Below the pieces are notes generated by a model. It did not search any database and was not told the DNA's origin. It was given only the letters and a program-made list of their open reading frames with translations. From an uncultured Oscillospiraceae bacterium (lineage in GTDB: Bacteria; Bacillota; Clostridia; Oscillospirales; Oscillospiraceae): a stretch of DNA of 11,872 nt. Below, piece after piece: positions 1-5,998 of this stretch; the stretch's first letter is position 1; each line of letters opens with the position of its first letter. The stretch is taken from contig CALWWS010000035.1 of NCBI GenBank assembly GCA_944385305.1, positions 1 through 11,872 of the forward strand, read 5' to 3'. The translations under genes and the position numbers were made by a program.

Positions 1-18
1 GTTTGTAGAGTGAACCGA

Positions 19-61
19 GAAAGGGTCTGTTGCAGGTGCTCCATTTGCAACAGACCCTTTC
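19..61 (+). terminator. Intercistronic hairpin upstream of dctQ
   Basis: A perfect 16-bp inverted repeat (19-34 pairing with 46-61) with an 11-nt loop. It is followed by only a few T residues that are themselves part of the stem, so it is a weak or partial intrinsic terminator, or an mRNA-stabilising hairpin. It lies 31 nt before the dctQ start. In TRAP operons the gene before dctQ usually encodes the periplasmic-type binding protein DctP. A hairpin here would let the binding protein be made in excess over the permease, but the upstream gene is outside the window, so that role is inferred. Possible upstream stop codons are TAG at 6-8 and TGA at 11-13; I cannot tell which is used. Confidence 0.7.
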
Positions 62-91
62 AGGAAACCGGAGATTTGAAGAGGAATTCTT

Positions 92-610
92 ATGAAAAAA
101 TTTTACGCCGGGTATAACCGCTTTGAAAAAGTAGTGGTTGGCGTGATTATGCTGCTGCTGATCATCATGGGCTTTGTGCAGGTGCTCTTCCGCTTTGTGC
201 TGCATATGCCCCTGGCCTGGACAGAGGAGCTGCTCACCTTCTGCATGATCTGGGTGGCCTATCTGGGCTCCAGCGCAGCCGCCAACGAGCGCAAGCACAT
301 TCTGGTCAGTATGTTTGTGGATCTGATGCCCAAGCCCTTGCGCCTGGGCTTTACCGTTGCCTCCCAGATCATCTGGCTCATCTGCACCCTGCTGATGACC
401 TACCTGGGCGGCTATGTCACCATGAATTATATCAGCCGCGGGGCTGTCACCCTGGGCGGGCAGTTCCCCTACTGGGTTGCCGCCATCGCCATCCCCATCA
501 GCATGGCCCTGATGGTCATCCGTATCCTGGTGCTGATTGTCCACACCCTCAGGGGTGAGAGCGACACCCGCTCCCAGGAGGAAATCGTGCGGGAGGAGAT
601 GGACACATGA
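92..610 (+). CDS. dctQ: TRAP transporter small permease subunit (DctQ family)
   Basis: A 172-aa protein with four hydrophobic segments (about residues 14-37, 46-63, 84-106 and 126-150) and a charged C-terminal tail, which is the size and topology of the small membrane subunit of tripartite ATP-independent periplasmic transporters. The W-T-E-E motif at residues 43-46, between the first two helices, matches the conserved W-x-E-E region of DctQ proteins. In the known system DctQ associates with DctM in the membrane and docks the binding protein DctP, driving solute uptake with an ion gradient. The start at 92 has an AGAGGA ribosome site at 80-85. The stop overlaps the next start (ATGA at 607-610), so the two subunits are probably translationally coupled. 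The substrate cannot be read from this subunit. The binding-protein gene is not in the window. Confidence 0.93.
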   Translation: MKKFYAGYNRFEKVVVGVIMLLLIIMGFVQVLFRFVLHMPLAWTEELLTFCMIWVAYLGSSAAANERKHILVSMFVDLMPKPLRLGFTVASQIIWLICTLLMTYLGGYVTMNYISRGAVTLGGQFPYWVAAIAIPISMALMVIRILVLIVHTLRGESDTRSQEEIVREEMDT

Positions 611-1896
611 ATACAATCGTACTGCTGGGCCTCTTCTTCCTGCTCATCATCATCCGGGTGCCTGTGGCCTTCGCCATGATCCTGGCCTCCCTCATCGGCT
701 GTGTAGTGCTGGATCTGGCCCCCATCACGGCTGTGGCCAGCACGGCATTCAACTCCCTGTTCTCCTACACCCTGCTGGCCATCCCCTTCTACATCTTTGC
801 CGGGGCCATCATGACCCGCGGCGGCATCTCCAAAAAGCTGTGCGACTGGATCGGCACCCTGTTCTACCGGGTGCGGGGCGGCCCGGGCATGGTGACTGTG
901 GTGGCCTCCGCCTTCTTCGCCGCCATCAGCGGATCGGCTACCGCCACCACCGCCTCCATCGGCACCATGATGCTGCCTGAGATGGAGGCCAGGGGCTATA
1001 AGCGGCCCCGGGCCCTGGCCATTGCCGCCGCCGGCGGCGTCATCGGCCCCATTATTCCCCCCAGCATCATGTTTGTGCTCTACGGCGTGGGTACCGAGAC
1101 CTCCATCGGCGATCTGTTCATCGCCGGCCTGCTGCCCGGCATCCTGCTGGCGGTGTTCCTGTGCGGCGCGGTGTTCCTGACCGCCAAGAAGGACGGCGTC
1201 GCCGCCACCGGCGGCAAGATCAGCATCTCCGCCTTCTTCAAAACTCTGTGGCACGCCAAGTGGGCCATCCTGGTGCCCGTGATCATTCTGGGCGGCATCT
1301 ACTCCGGCATCTTTACCCCCACCGAGGCCGGCGCCGCCGCCTGCGTCTACGCCATCATCATCACCCTGTTTGTGGATCGCACCCTGAGCTTCAAAGGCCT
1401 GCTCACCGTGGCCGGCGAGTCCGCCGTGACCGGCGCCACCATCTTCATCCTGCTGGCCGCCGCCGGCATCTTCGGCCGGGTGCTCACCCTGGGCCAGGTG
1501 CCCCAGCAGCTCTCCGACGCCATCCTGTCCGTGGCCGGCAACCGGGTCGCCTGCCTGATCATCGTCAACATCATCCTGCTGGTCATCGGCTGCGTGATGG
1601 ACGGCGGCGCGGCGCTGATCATCCTGGCTCCCCTGATGCTCCCCATCGTGGAACAGTTTGGCGTGGATCCCATCCACTTCGGCGTCATGATCTGCCTGAA
1701 CCTGAGCATCGGCGCCATCACCCCGCCCGTGGGCTCCTGCCTGTTTGCCGCCGTGGTTATCGGCGACACGCCACTGGAAAAAATCGCAAAGAATATCGTG
1801 CCGTTCCTCCTCGCGGAAATCGCGGTGCTGGTGCTGGTCATATTCTGTCAGCCGCTATCTACCGCCCTTATCTCCCTTATGGGCGGCGGCGGATAG
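607..1896 (+). CDS. dctM: TRAP transporter large permease subunit (DctM family)
   Basis: A 429-aa, almost entirely hydrophobic protein, the normal length for DctM, the transport-conducting subunit. Conserved family stretches are present in order: S-G-S-A-T-A-T-T-A-S-I-G at residues 108-119, G-P-I-I-P-P-S at 147-153, G-I-F-T-P-T-E-A-G at about 234-242, and I-T-P-P-V-G at 371-376. The two proline-containing loops lie in the two inverted halves typical of the ion-transporter fold. The start codon overlaps the dctQ stop by 4 nt and is preceded by a GGAGGAG site inside dctQ. The reading frame is intact and ends about 40 nt before a strong hairpin, so this is probably the last gene of the TRAP operon. 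Known TRAP substrates are organic acids, sialic acid, amino acids and similar solutes; nothing here decides among them. Confidence 0.95.
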   Translation: MNTIVLLGLFFLLIIIRVPVAFAMILASLIGCVVLDLAPITAVASTAFNSLFSYTLLAIPFYIFAGAIMTRGGISKKLCDWIGTLFYRVRGGPGMVTVVASAFFAAISGSATATTASIGTMMLPEMEARGYKRPRALAIAAAGGVIGPIIPPSIMFVLYGVGTETSIGDLFIAGLLPGILLAVFLCGAVFLTAKKDGVAATGGKISISAFFKTLWHAKWAILVPVIILGGIYSGIFTPTEAGAAACVYAIIITLFVDRTLSFKGLLTVAGESAVTGATIFILLAAAGIFGRVLTLGQVPQQLSDAILSVAGNRVACLIIVNIILLVIGCVMDGGAALIILAPLMLPIVEQFGVDPIHFGVMICLNLSIGAITPPVGSCLFAAVVIGDTPLEKIAKNIVPFLLAEIAVLVLVIFCQPLSTALISLMGGGG

Positions 1897-1932
1897 CAGA
1901 CAGCTGCGCAATTGATACCGTATCGTCATGCC

Positions 1933-1975
1933 GAAAGGGGCGGGACCGTCGCGGCGCGTCGGCCCTGCCCCTTTT
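1933..1975 (+). terminator. Terminator-like hairpin after dctM
   Basis: A long stem, 1933-1952 against 1956-1975, with two mismatches (1945/1963 and 1949/1959), G-T pairs at 1942/1966 and 1933/1975, and a 3-nt loop. The 3' side ends in CCCCTTTT, giving a short U tract. It lies 36 nt after the dctM stop and would end the TRAP operon. A second, perfect 8-bp hairpin with a 3-nt loop (1972-1979 with 1983-1990) uses the same four T residues, so the two structures compete. I see no convincing sigma-A promoter between here and the next gene at 2014, so read-through may feed that gene. Confidence 0.7.
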
Positions 1976-2013
1976 CCGGCGGCCGGAAAACAAGAGAAAC
2001 GAGGCAAGCAACT

Positions 2014-3324
2014 ATGGATCACAAGCTGTTCTGTGATATTCTCAACAGCGAGATGGAGCTGGCCACCGGCTGTACCGAGCCGGCCGCCGTGGCCCTGTGC
2101 GCCGCCTACGCCAGAGAGCGGCTGAAGGGGGAGATCGCCTCCCTCTCCGTGGCCGCCAGCGTCAACATCATTAAAAACGCCATGGCGGCGGGAATTCCAG
2201 GTATTCAGGGCACCGGCATCCACTATGCCGCCGCCCTGGGCGCCACCGGCGGCAAAACGCAGCGCCGCCTCCAGGTCATTGACGAGGCCTCCCAGGAGGA
2301 GCGCCGCCAGGCGGTGGCACTGGTGGAGGGCGGCCATGTGCGCATGAGCCGGAAGGAGACGCCGGAGAAGCTCTACGTGGAGGTGGAGCTGCACAGTGAC
2401 AGCGGTCACCAGTCCAAGGCGGTCATCTCCGGCTCCCACACCAACCTGACCTATCTGGAGGAGGACGGGGTGTGCGTGTTGGAGCGCTCCCCCCGAGCCG
2501 CCAAGGAAGGTGGGATCAGCCCCGACGTCATTGACGCTACCCTCTCCATCCAGGCCATTTACGACTTTGTCAATGAACTGGATCGGGAGAAGGACGACCT
2601 GCACATGATCGAGCAGGCCATCTCCGTCAACCGCCGGATCGCCCAGGAGGGGGCCAAAAAGCCCTTTGGCCTGCACGTGGGGCACAGCATCTCCAGTGCC
2701 ATGCACGCAGGCAGCATGAGTCCCGACCTGGTCACCACCGCCATGGAGCGCACCGCCTGCGGCATCGACGCCCGCATGGGCGGGGCCAGTGTGCCGGTGG
2801 TCACCAACTCCGGCTCGGGCAACCAGGGCATCACCGCCACCATCCCCGTACTTACCGCCGGGGAGCTGCTGGGCATTGACGAGGACCGCGTCTTCCGCGC
2901 CGTCACTCTCTCCCATCTGATGGCCATCTATATCCACTGCCGGTTCGGCCTGCTCTCCGCCCTGTGCGGAGCCACGGTGGCCGGGACAGGCGCCTGCTGC
3001 GGCCTGGTCTACCTGCTGGGAGGCACGCCGGTTCAGATTGGCTACGCCATCAACAACATGATGGGCTGTGTCACCGGTATGCTGTGCGACGGCGCCAAGG
3101 CGGACTGCGCCATGAAGGTCTGCGCCTGCGTCAACACCGCCTTCCTCTCCGCTTTTATGGCGCTGGACGATGTGAGCGTACAGCCTAACGAGGGCATTGT
3201 GGAGGAGGACCCGGCCAAAACCGTGCAGAACTTCGTTCGCCTGGGCAATGACGGCTCTCCCACCATGGACAGCATCGTGCTGGATATCATGCTCAACAAG
3301 CGCACAGAGAAGCAGCGCTCCTGA
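2014..3324 (+). CDS. UPF0597 (YhaM/CyuA-type) probable Fe-S L-cysteine desulfidase
   Basis: A 436-aa protein that matches in pattern the UPF0597 family, related to the alpha part of iron-sulfur L-serine dehydratases. Characterised relatives are E. coli YhaM (CyuA) and the archaeal desulfidase CdsB, which convert L-cysteine to pyruvate, ammonia and sulfide using a [4Fe-4S] cluster. Visible marks: T-G-C-T-E-P-A-A at residues 18-25 with cluster-type Cys20, N-S-G-S-G-N-Q-G at 265-272, a cysteine-rich stretch with Cys318 and Cys328/329, and C-D-G-A-K-A-D-C-A at 358-366, which resembles the serine dehydratase cluster region. The start at 2014 is chosen because the family N-terminus begins there and a GAGG site lies at 2001-2004; a longer frame using TTG at 1912 would run through the hairpin. 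Cytoplasmic and oxygen-sensitive by family. Activity on cysteine rather than another amino acid is inferred. Confidence 0.85.
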   Translation: MDHKLFCDILNSEMELATGCTEPAAVALCAAYARERLKGEIASLSVAASVNIIKNAMAAGIPGIQGTGIHYAAALGATGGKTQRRLQVIDEASQEERRQAVALVEGGHVRMSRKETPEKLYVEVELHSDSGHQSKAVISGSHTNLTYLEEDGVCVLERSPRAAKEGGISPDVIDATLSIQAIYDFVNELDREKDDLHMIEQAISVNRRIAQEGAKKPFGLHVGHSISSAMHAGSMSPDLVTTAMERTACGIDARMGGASVPVVTNSGSGNQGITATIPVLTAGELLGIDEDRVFRAVTLSHLMAIYIHCRFGLLSALCGATVAGTGACCGLVYLLGGTPVQIGYAINNMMGCVTGMLCDGAKADCAMKVCACVNTAFLSAFMALDDVSVQPNEGIVEEDPAKTVQNFVRLGNDGSPTMDSIVLDIMLNKRTEKQRS

Positions 3325-3332
3325 CCAACGCA

Positions 3333-3367
3333 AAACCGGCGCGGACCTCATGGGTCCGCGCCGGTTT
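3333..3367. terminator. Bidirectional terminator between UPF0597 gene and rnj
   Basis: A perfect 15-bp stem (3333-3347 with 3353-3367) and a 5-nt loop. It begins 8 nt after the + strand stop and ends 1 nt before the - strand rnj stop codon (3369-3371). A run of A at 3332-3335 supplies the U tract for the - strand and TTTCTT at 3365-3370 for the + strand, so one repeat can end both convergent transcripts. Confidence 0.88.
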
Positions 3368-3368
3368 C

Positions 3369-5027
3369 TTATACCTCCATGATAACAGGCAGGATCATGG
3401 GGTTTCGCTTGGTCTTTTTGTAGAGGAAGTTGGACATATCGTTTTTGATCTCGCTCTTGATGGCGGCCCAGTCGGTGCAATTGTCCCGGCGGCAGTTCTC
3501 CAGAGCGCCCATGGCCACCCGGCGCAGCTCCTCCATCAGCCCCTCGGACTCCTTGACATAGACAAAGCCCCGGGTAATGATGTCCGGGCCGGAAACCAGA
3601 CTGCCGTCCTCCCCGGACATGGAGGCCACCACCACAATCATGCCGTCCTCCGCCAGATGCTTGCGATCCCGCAGCACCACGCTGCCCACGTCGCCCACGC
3701 CGTAGCCGTCCACAAACACCCGCCCGGAGGGCACGGTGCCGTTGATCTTGGCGGAGTTGGGGGTGAGCTCAATCACCTTGCCGATGTCGCTGATGATAAT
3801 GTTCTTGGGGTCCATGCCCACCTGCTGGGCCAGCTTGGCGTGCACCTTGAGCATCCGCTGCTCACCATGGACGGGGATAAAGAACTTGGGCTTGACCAGG
3901 GCGTGGACGATCTTCAGCTCCTCCTGGCAGGCGTGGCCGGAGACGTGCAGGGCGCCCAGCCGCTCATTGACTACCTCGGCGTCCTTGCGGTAGAGCTCGT
4001 TAATCACCGCGCCCACCGAGTTCTCGTTGCCCGGGATGGCGGAGGCGGAGATAATCACCCGATCCCCTGCCTGAATATCCACCTGCTTGTGGGTGGAGAA
4101 GGCCATGCGGGTCAGGGCGGACATGGTCTCCCCCTGGCTGCCGGTGGTGATGATGCACACCTTGTTCTTGGGCAGGGACTTGATGTGGTTGATGTCCACC
4201 ACCACGCCCTGGGGGATATTCATGTACCCCAGCTCGGTGGATACCTTCATGGCATTTTCCATGCTCCGCCCGGTGACCGCCACCTTCCGCCCGTAGCGGG
4301 CGGCCACGTCGATCACCTGCTGGATGCGATCCACATTGGAGGCAAAGGTGGTGACGATGATGCGCTGCTCACACCCCCGGAACAAAGCGTCGAAGGAGGC
4401 GCCCACACTGCTCTCGCTCTTGGTGTAGCCCGGGCGCTCCACATTGGTGGAGTCGGCCAGCAGGGCCAGCACCCCGTCCTTGCCCAGCTGTCCCAGGCGG
4501 CCCAGATCCATCATGCCGCCCTGGATGGGAGTGGTGTCGATTTTGAAGTCACCGGTGTGCACCACCGTGCCCACCGGGCACTTGATGGCAAAGGACACCG
4601 CGTCGGCAATGGAGTGGTTGGCGTGGATAAACTCCACGCTGAACTTACCCACCTTGACAATCTCCCCTGCCTCGCAGGTGATGAGCTTGGTCTTGTCCAC
4701 CAGCCGGTGCTCCTCCAGCTTGAGGCGCACCAGCCCCGCCGTCATGCGGGTGGCGTAGATGGGCACATTCACGCTGCGCAGCAGATAGGGAATGGAGCCA
4801 ATGTGGTCCTCATGCCCGTGGGTGAGGAAAATACCCCGGATCCGGTCCTTGTTCTTAATGAGATAGGTAAAGTCGGGGATTACCACGTCGATGCCATACA
4901 TGTCGTCGTCGGGGAAGCCCATGCCCACATCCACCAGGATGATGTCCCCGCCGTACTCGTAGACCGTCAGGTTCTTGCCAATCTCGTTGAGTCCGCCCAG
5001 GGAGATAATTTTCAGTTTTTCAGCCAT
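3369..5027 (-). CDS. rnj: Ribonuclease J
   Basis: A 552-aa metallo-beta-lactamase/beta-CASP nuclease, the usual length for RNase J (about 555 aa), which combines endonuclease and 5'-to-3' exonuclease activity in bulk mRNA decay and rRNA maturation in Firmicutes. The zinc-site motif H-G-H-E-D-H is at residues 70-75. Further metal and catalytic motifs are H-A-N-H at 135-138, H-T-G-D at 157-160, H-V-S-G-H at 361-365 and P-V-H-G-E at 385-389. The C-terminal domain after about residue 450 is present and the frame is intact. The start at 5027 is the first ATG matching the family N-terminus; the frame runs 50 codons further upstream without family resemblance. The AAGGAG site at 5043-5048 is rather far (15 nt) from this ATG. 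Only one RNase J is seen here; whether a J1/J2 pair exists elsewhere is unknown. Confidence 0.95.
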   Translation of the reverse strand: MAEKLKIISLGGLNEIGKNLTVYEYGGDIILVDVGMGFPDDDMYGIDVVIPDFTYLIKNKDRIRGIFLTHGHEDHIGSIPYLLRSVNVPIYATRMTAGLVRLKLEEHRLVDKTKLITCEAGEIVKVGKFSVEFIHANHSIADAVSFAIKCPVGTVVHTGDFKIDTTPIQGGMMDLGRLGQLGKDGVLALLADSTNVERPGYTKSESSVGASFDALFRGCEQRIIVTTFASNVDRIQQVIDVAARYGRKVAVTGRSMENAMKVSTELGYMNIPQGVVVDINHIKSLPKNKVCIITTGSQGETMSALTRMAFSTHKQVDIQAGDRVIISASAIPGNENSVGAVINELYRKDAEVVNERLGALHVSGHACQEELKIVHALVKPKFFIPVHGEQRMLKVHAKLAQQVGMDPKNIIISDIGKVIELTPNSAKINGTVPSGRVFVDGYGVGDVGSVVLRDRKHLAEDGMIVVVASMSGEDGSLVSGPDIITRGFVYVKESEGLMEELRRVAMGALENCRRDNCTDWAAIKSEIKNDMSNFLYKKTKRNPMILPVIMEV

Positions 5028-5263
5028 ATAAGTCTTGGAACACTCCTTTTTAAACCAGACATGTGGTATGTAAGGGCACACTTTTATAAGCGCACCAAAA
5101 CAGGGGCGGACGGGCCCCGCTTTCCGGCCCTGCCTCGCCGGAAAAAAGACGCCCTGCACCGCCCGGTGGATGCGCATATCCCTGTGTGTCCTGCCTTATC
5201 CAAGCGCAAAATCTGCGCATAAAGCCTGTTCATATGGCGCGCCAGTGCACGCCGATTCAGTTT

Positions 5264-5272
5264 AGTATAGCA
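5264..5272 (-). promoter_or_regulatory. Candidate extended -10 promoter for rnj
   Basis: On the - strand TGC-TATACT is an extended -10 (TGn directly before a 5/6 match to TATAAT). No good -35 is present 17 nt upstream; the hexamer there is itself TATACT (5287-5292), a possible second -10. Transcription would begin near 5257, about 230 nt before the rnj start. Confidence 0.5.
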
Positions 5273-5348
5273 CAACTTACCGGAAAAGTATACCTTTATT
5301 TTTTCCCGCCCCATCAGTATGCCCTTTTGCCGGAAAATTATCCCTCCC

Positions 5349-5377
5349 TTGACCGGAAGCGCCCAATCGTCTATTAT
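5349..5377 (+). promoter_or_regulatory. Sigma-A promoter of the DUF1653/ArsC operon
   Basis: TTGACC (5349-5354), a 17-nt spacer, then TATTAT (5372-5377): five of six consensus matches in each box at ideal spacing. The start point would be near 5384, just before the AAAAAGGAGGGG ribosome site at 5387-5398, so the leader is very short (about 20 nt). Confidence 0.85.
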
Positions 5378-5403
5378 GGTGAGAGGAAAAAGGAGGGGTC
5401 GCC

Positions 5404-5625
5404 ATGGATAAAATAAGGCCCGGCCGGTACCGCCACTTCAAAGGGAAGGAGTACCGGGTACTCTGCACCGCCCGCCACTCGGAAAGTCTGGAAGAGATGG
5501 TGGTCTACCAGGCGCTGTACGGAGAGCGGGGGATCTGGGTGCGCCCCGCCGCCATGTGGGGGGAGCATGTGGAGCGAGACGGGTACGCCGGCCCACGCTT
5601 TGTGTATATGGAGGAGCGGGAATGA
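5404..5625 (+). CDS. DUF1653 domain protein
   Basis: A 73-aa protein filled by a single DUF1653 domain. The family pattern is clear: G-R-Y-R-H-F-K-G-K-E-Y at residues 7-17, A-R-H-S-E-S-L-E-E-M-V-V-Y at 23-35, and G-I-W-V-R-P at 43-48 followed by the hydrophobic end of the domain near residue 67. DUF1653 proteins are small, widespread in bacteria and of unknown biochemical role; their compact, aromatic-rich beta fold suggests binding of a ligand or nucleic acid, but this is not established. The start at 5404 has an excellent AGGAGG site with about 7 nt spacing. The stop overlaps the next start (ATGA at 5622-5625), so translation of the two genes is probably coupled. No membrane segment or signal peptide is seen. 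Confidence 0.9.
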   Translation: MDKIRPGRYRHFKGKEYRVLCTARHSESLEEMVVYQALYGERGIWVRPAAMWGEHVERDGYAGPRFVYMEERE

Positions 5626-5954
5626 ATATTCAGATTTTCGGCACATCCAAGTGCTTTGACACCAAAAAGGCTCAGCGCTGGTTTAAAGAACGGCGCATCT
5701 CCTTTCAATTTGTGGATCTGGCCAAGTACGGCATCAGCGCGGGAGAGCTCAAAAGCGTGAAAAATGCTGTGGGCCTGGAGGCCCTGGTCAACGCCAAGCA
5801 CCCGGACGCCGCCCTCATCCAGTACCTGGCCTATGACGAGGATAAACTGGACAAGCTGCTGGAAAATCCCAAGCTGCTCCAAACCCCCATCGTCCGCAAC
5901 GGCAGGCAGGCCACTGTGGGTTATCAGCCCGACGTGTGGAGTTCCTGGAGCTGA
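5622..5954 (+). CDS. ArsC/Spx-family thioredoxin-fold protein
   Basis: A 110-aa protein of the ArsC/Spx/YffB family. The first strand and redox loop are I-F-G-T-S-K-C-F-D-T at residues 5-14, with the single conserved Cys11 where arsenate reductases have their catalytic cysteine. The family end motif L-L-Q-T-P-I-V-R-N-G is at residues 85-94, with Arg92 in the position that contacts the oxyanion in ArsC, followed by T-V-G-Y. There is no CxxC pair, so a Spx-like disulfide switch of that kind is not expected. Annotation as arsenate reductase would go too far: no arsenic genes are nearby, and family members such as YffB have other or unknown roles. The start at 5622 (ATGA overlap with DUF1653) fits the family N-terminus; an upstream start at 5556 would add 22 unrelated residues. 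Cytoplasmic. Confidence 0.85.
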   Translation: MNIQIFGTSKCFDTKKAQRWFKERRISFQFVDLAKYGISAGELKSVKNAVGLEALVNAKHPDAALIQYLAYDEDKLDKLLENPKLLQTPIVRNGRQATVGYQPDVWSSWS

Positions 5955-5961
5955 CCGCGCT

Positions 5962-5997
5962 AGAAGGCCGGCGCGCCCAAGGGCGCGCCGGCCTTCT
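5962..5997. terminator. Bidirectional terminator between ArsC-like and WYL genes
   Basis: A perfect 17-bp stem (5962-5978 with 5981-5997) separated by only two bases (AA), in practice a slightly larger loop. It starts 7 nt after the + strand stop and ends 1 nt before the - strand stop codon (5999-6001). The core is GGCGCGCC. TTCTTTC follows on the + strand; the - strand has only a weak U tract. Confidence 0.85.
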
Positions 5998-5998
5998 T

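Larger units (their letters stand above)
5028..5403. other. 376-nt gap: divergent promoters and probable rnj leader
   Basis: No convincing gene. The right end carries the promoter of the DUF1653 gene (5349-5377). The middle carries a probable rnj promoter on the - strand (5264-5272). The stretch 5028-5257 would then be an rnj leader of about 230 nt. In that leader I see an 8-bp stem (5121-5128 with 5137-5144) and a short 5-bp GC stem (5103-5107 with 5114-5118) that on the - strand is followed by TGTTTT. The octamer CCGGAAAA occurs three times (5138, 5280, 5330). Short open frames on both strands (5084-5314 minus, 5186-5416 plus) lack ribosome sites and recognisable sequence. Confidence 0.6.

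Noticed and set aside
469..1677. Open frame of 402 codons on the - strand across dctQ/dctM
   Set aside because: It lies antisense to two clear TRAP genes and is rich in His, Gly, Asp and Gln, typical of a reverse-frame shadow in GC-rich DNA. No ribosome site or family resemblance.
1855..3480. Open frame of 541 codons on the - strand across the UPF0597 gene
   Set aside because: It runs antisense through a conserved gene and through the terminator at 3333-3367, with low-complexity Gly/His/Ala composition.
3657..5222. Open frame of 521 codons on the + strand across rnj
   Set aside because: Shadow of the RNase J gene; His/Gly/Val-rich, no start signals, no recognisable domain.
5084..5314. 76-codon open frame on the - strand in the rnj leader
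   Set aside because: No ribosome site and arginine-rich shadow-like composition. It covers the predicted rnj promoter, so it would not be transcribed from it.
5622..5954. Annotation as arsenate reductase of an arsenic-resistance operon
   Set aside because: Only the family fold and Cys11 are supported; no arsR, arsB or acr3 gene is nearby and there is no CxxC motif.
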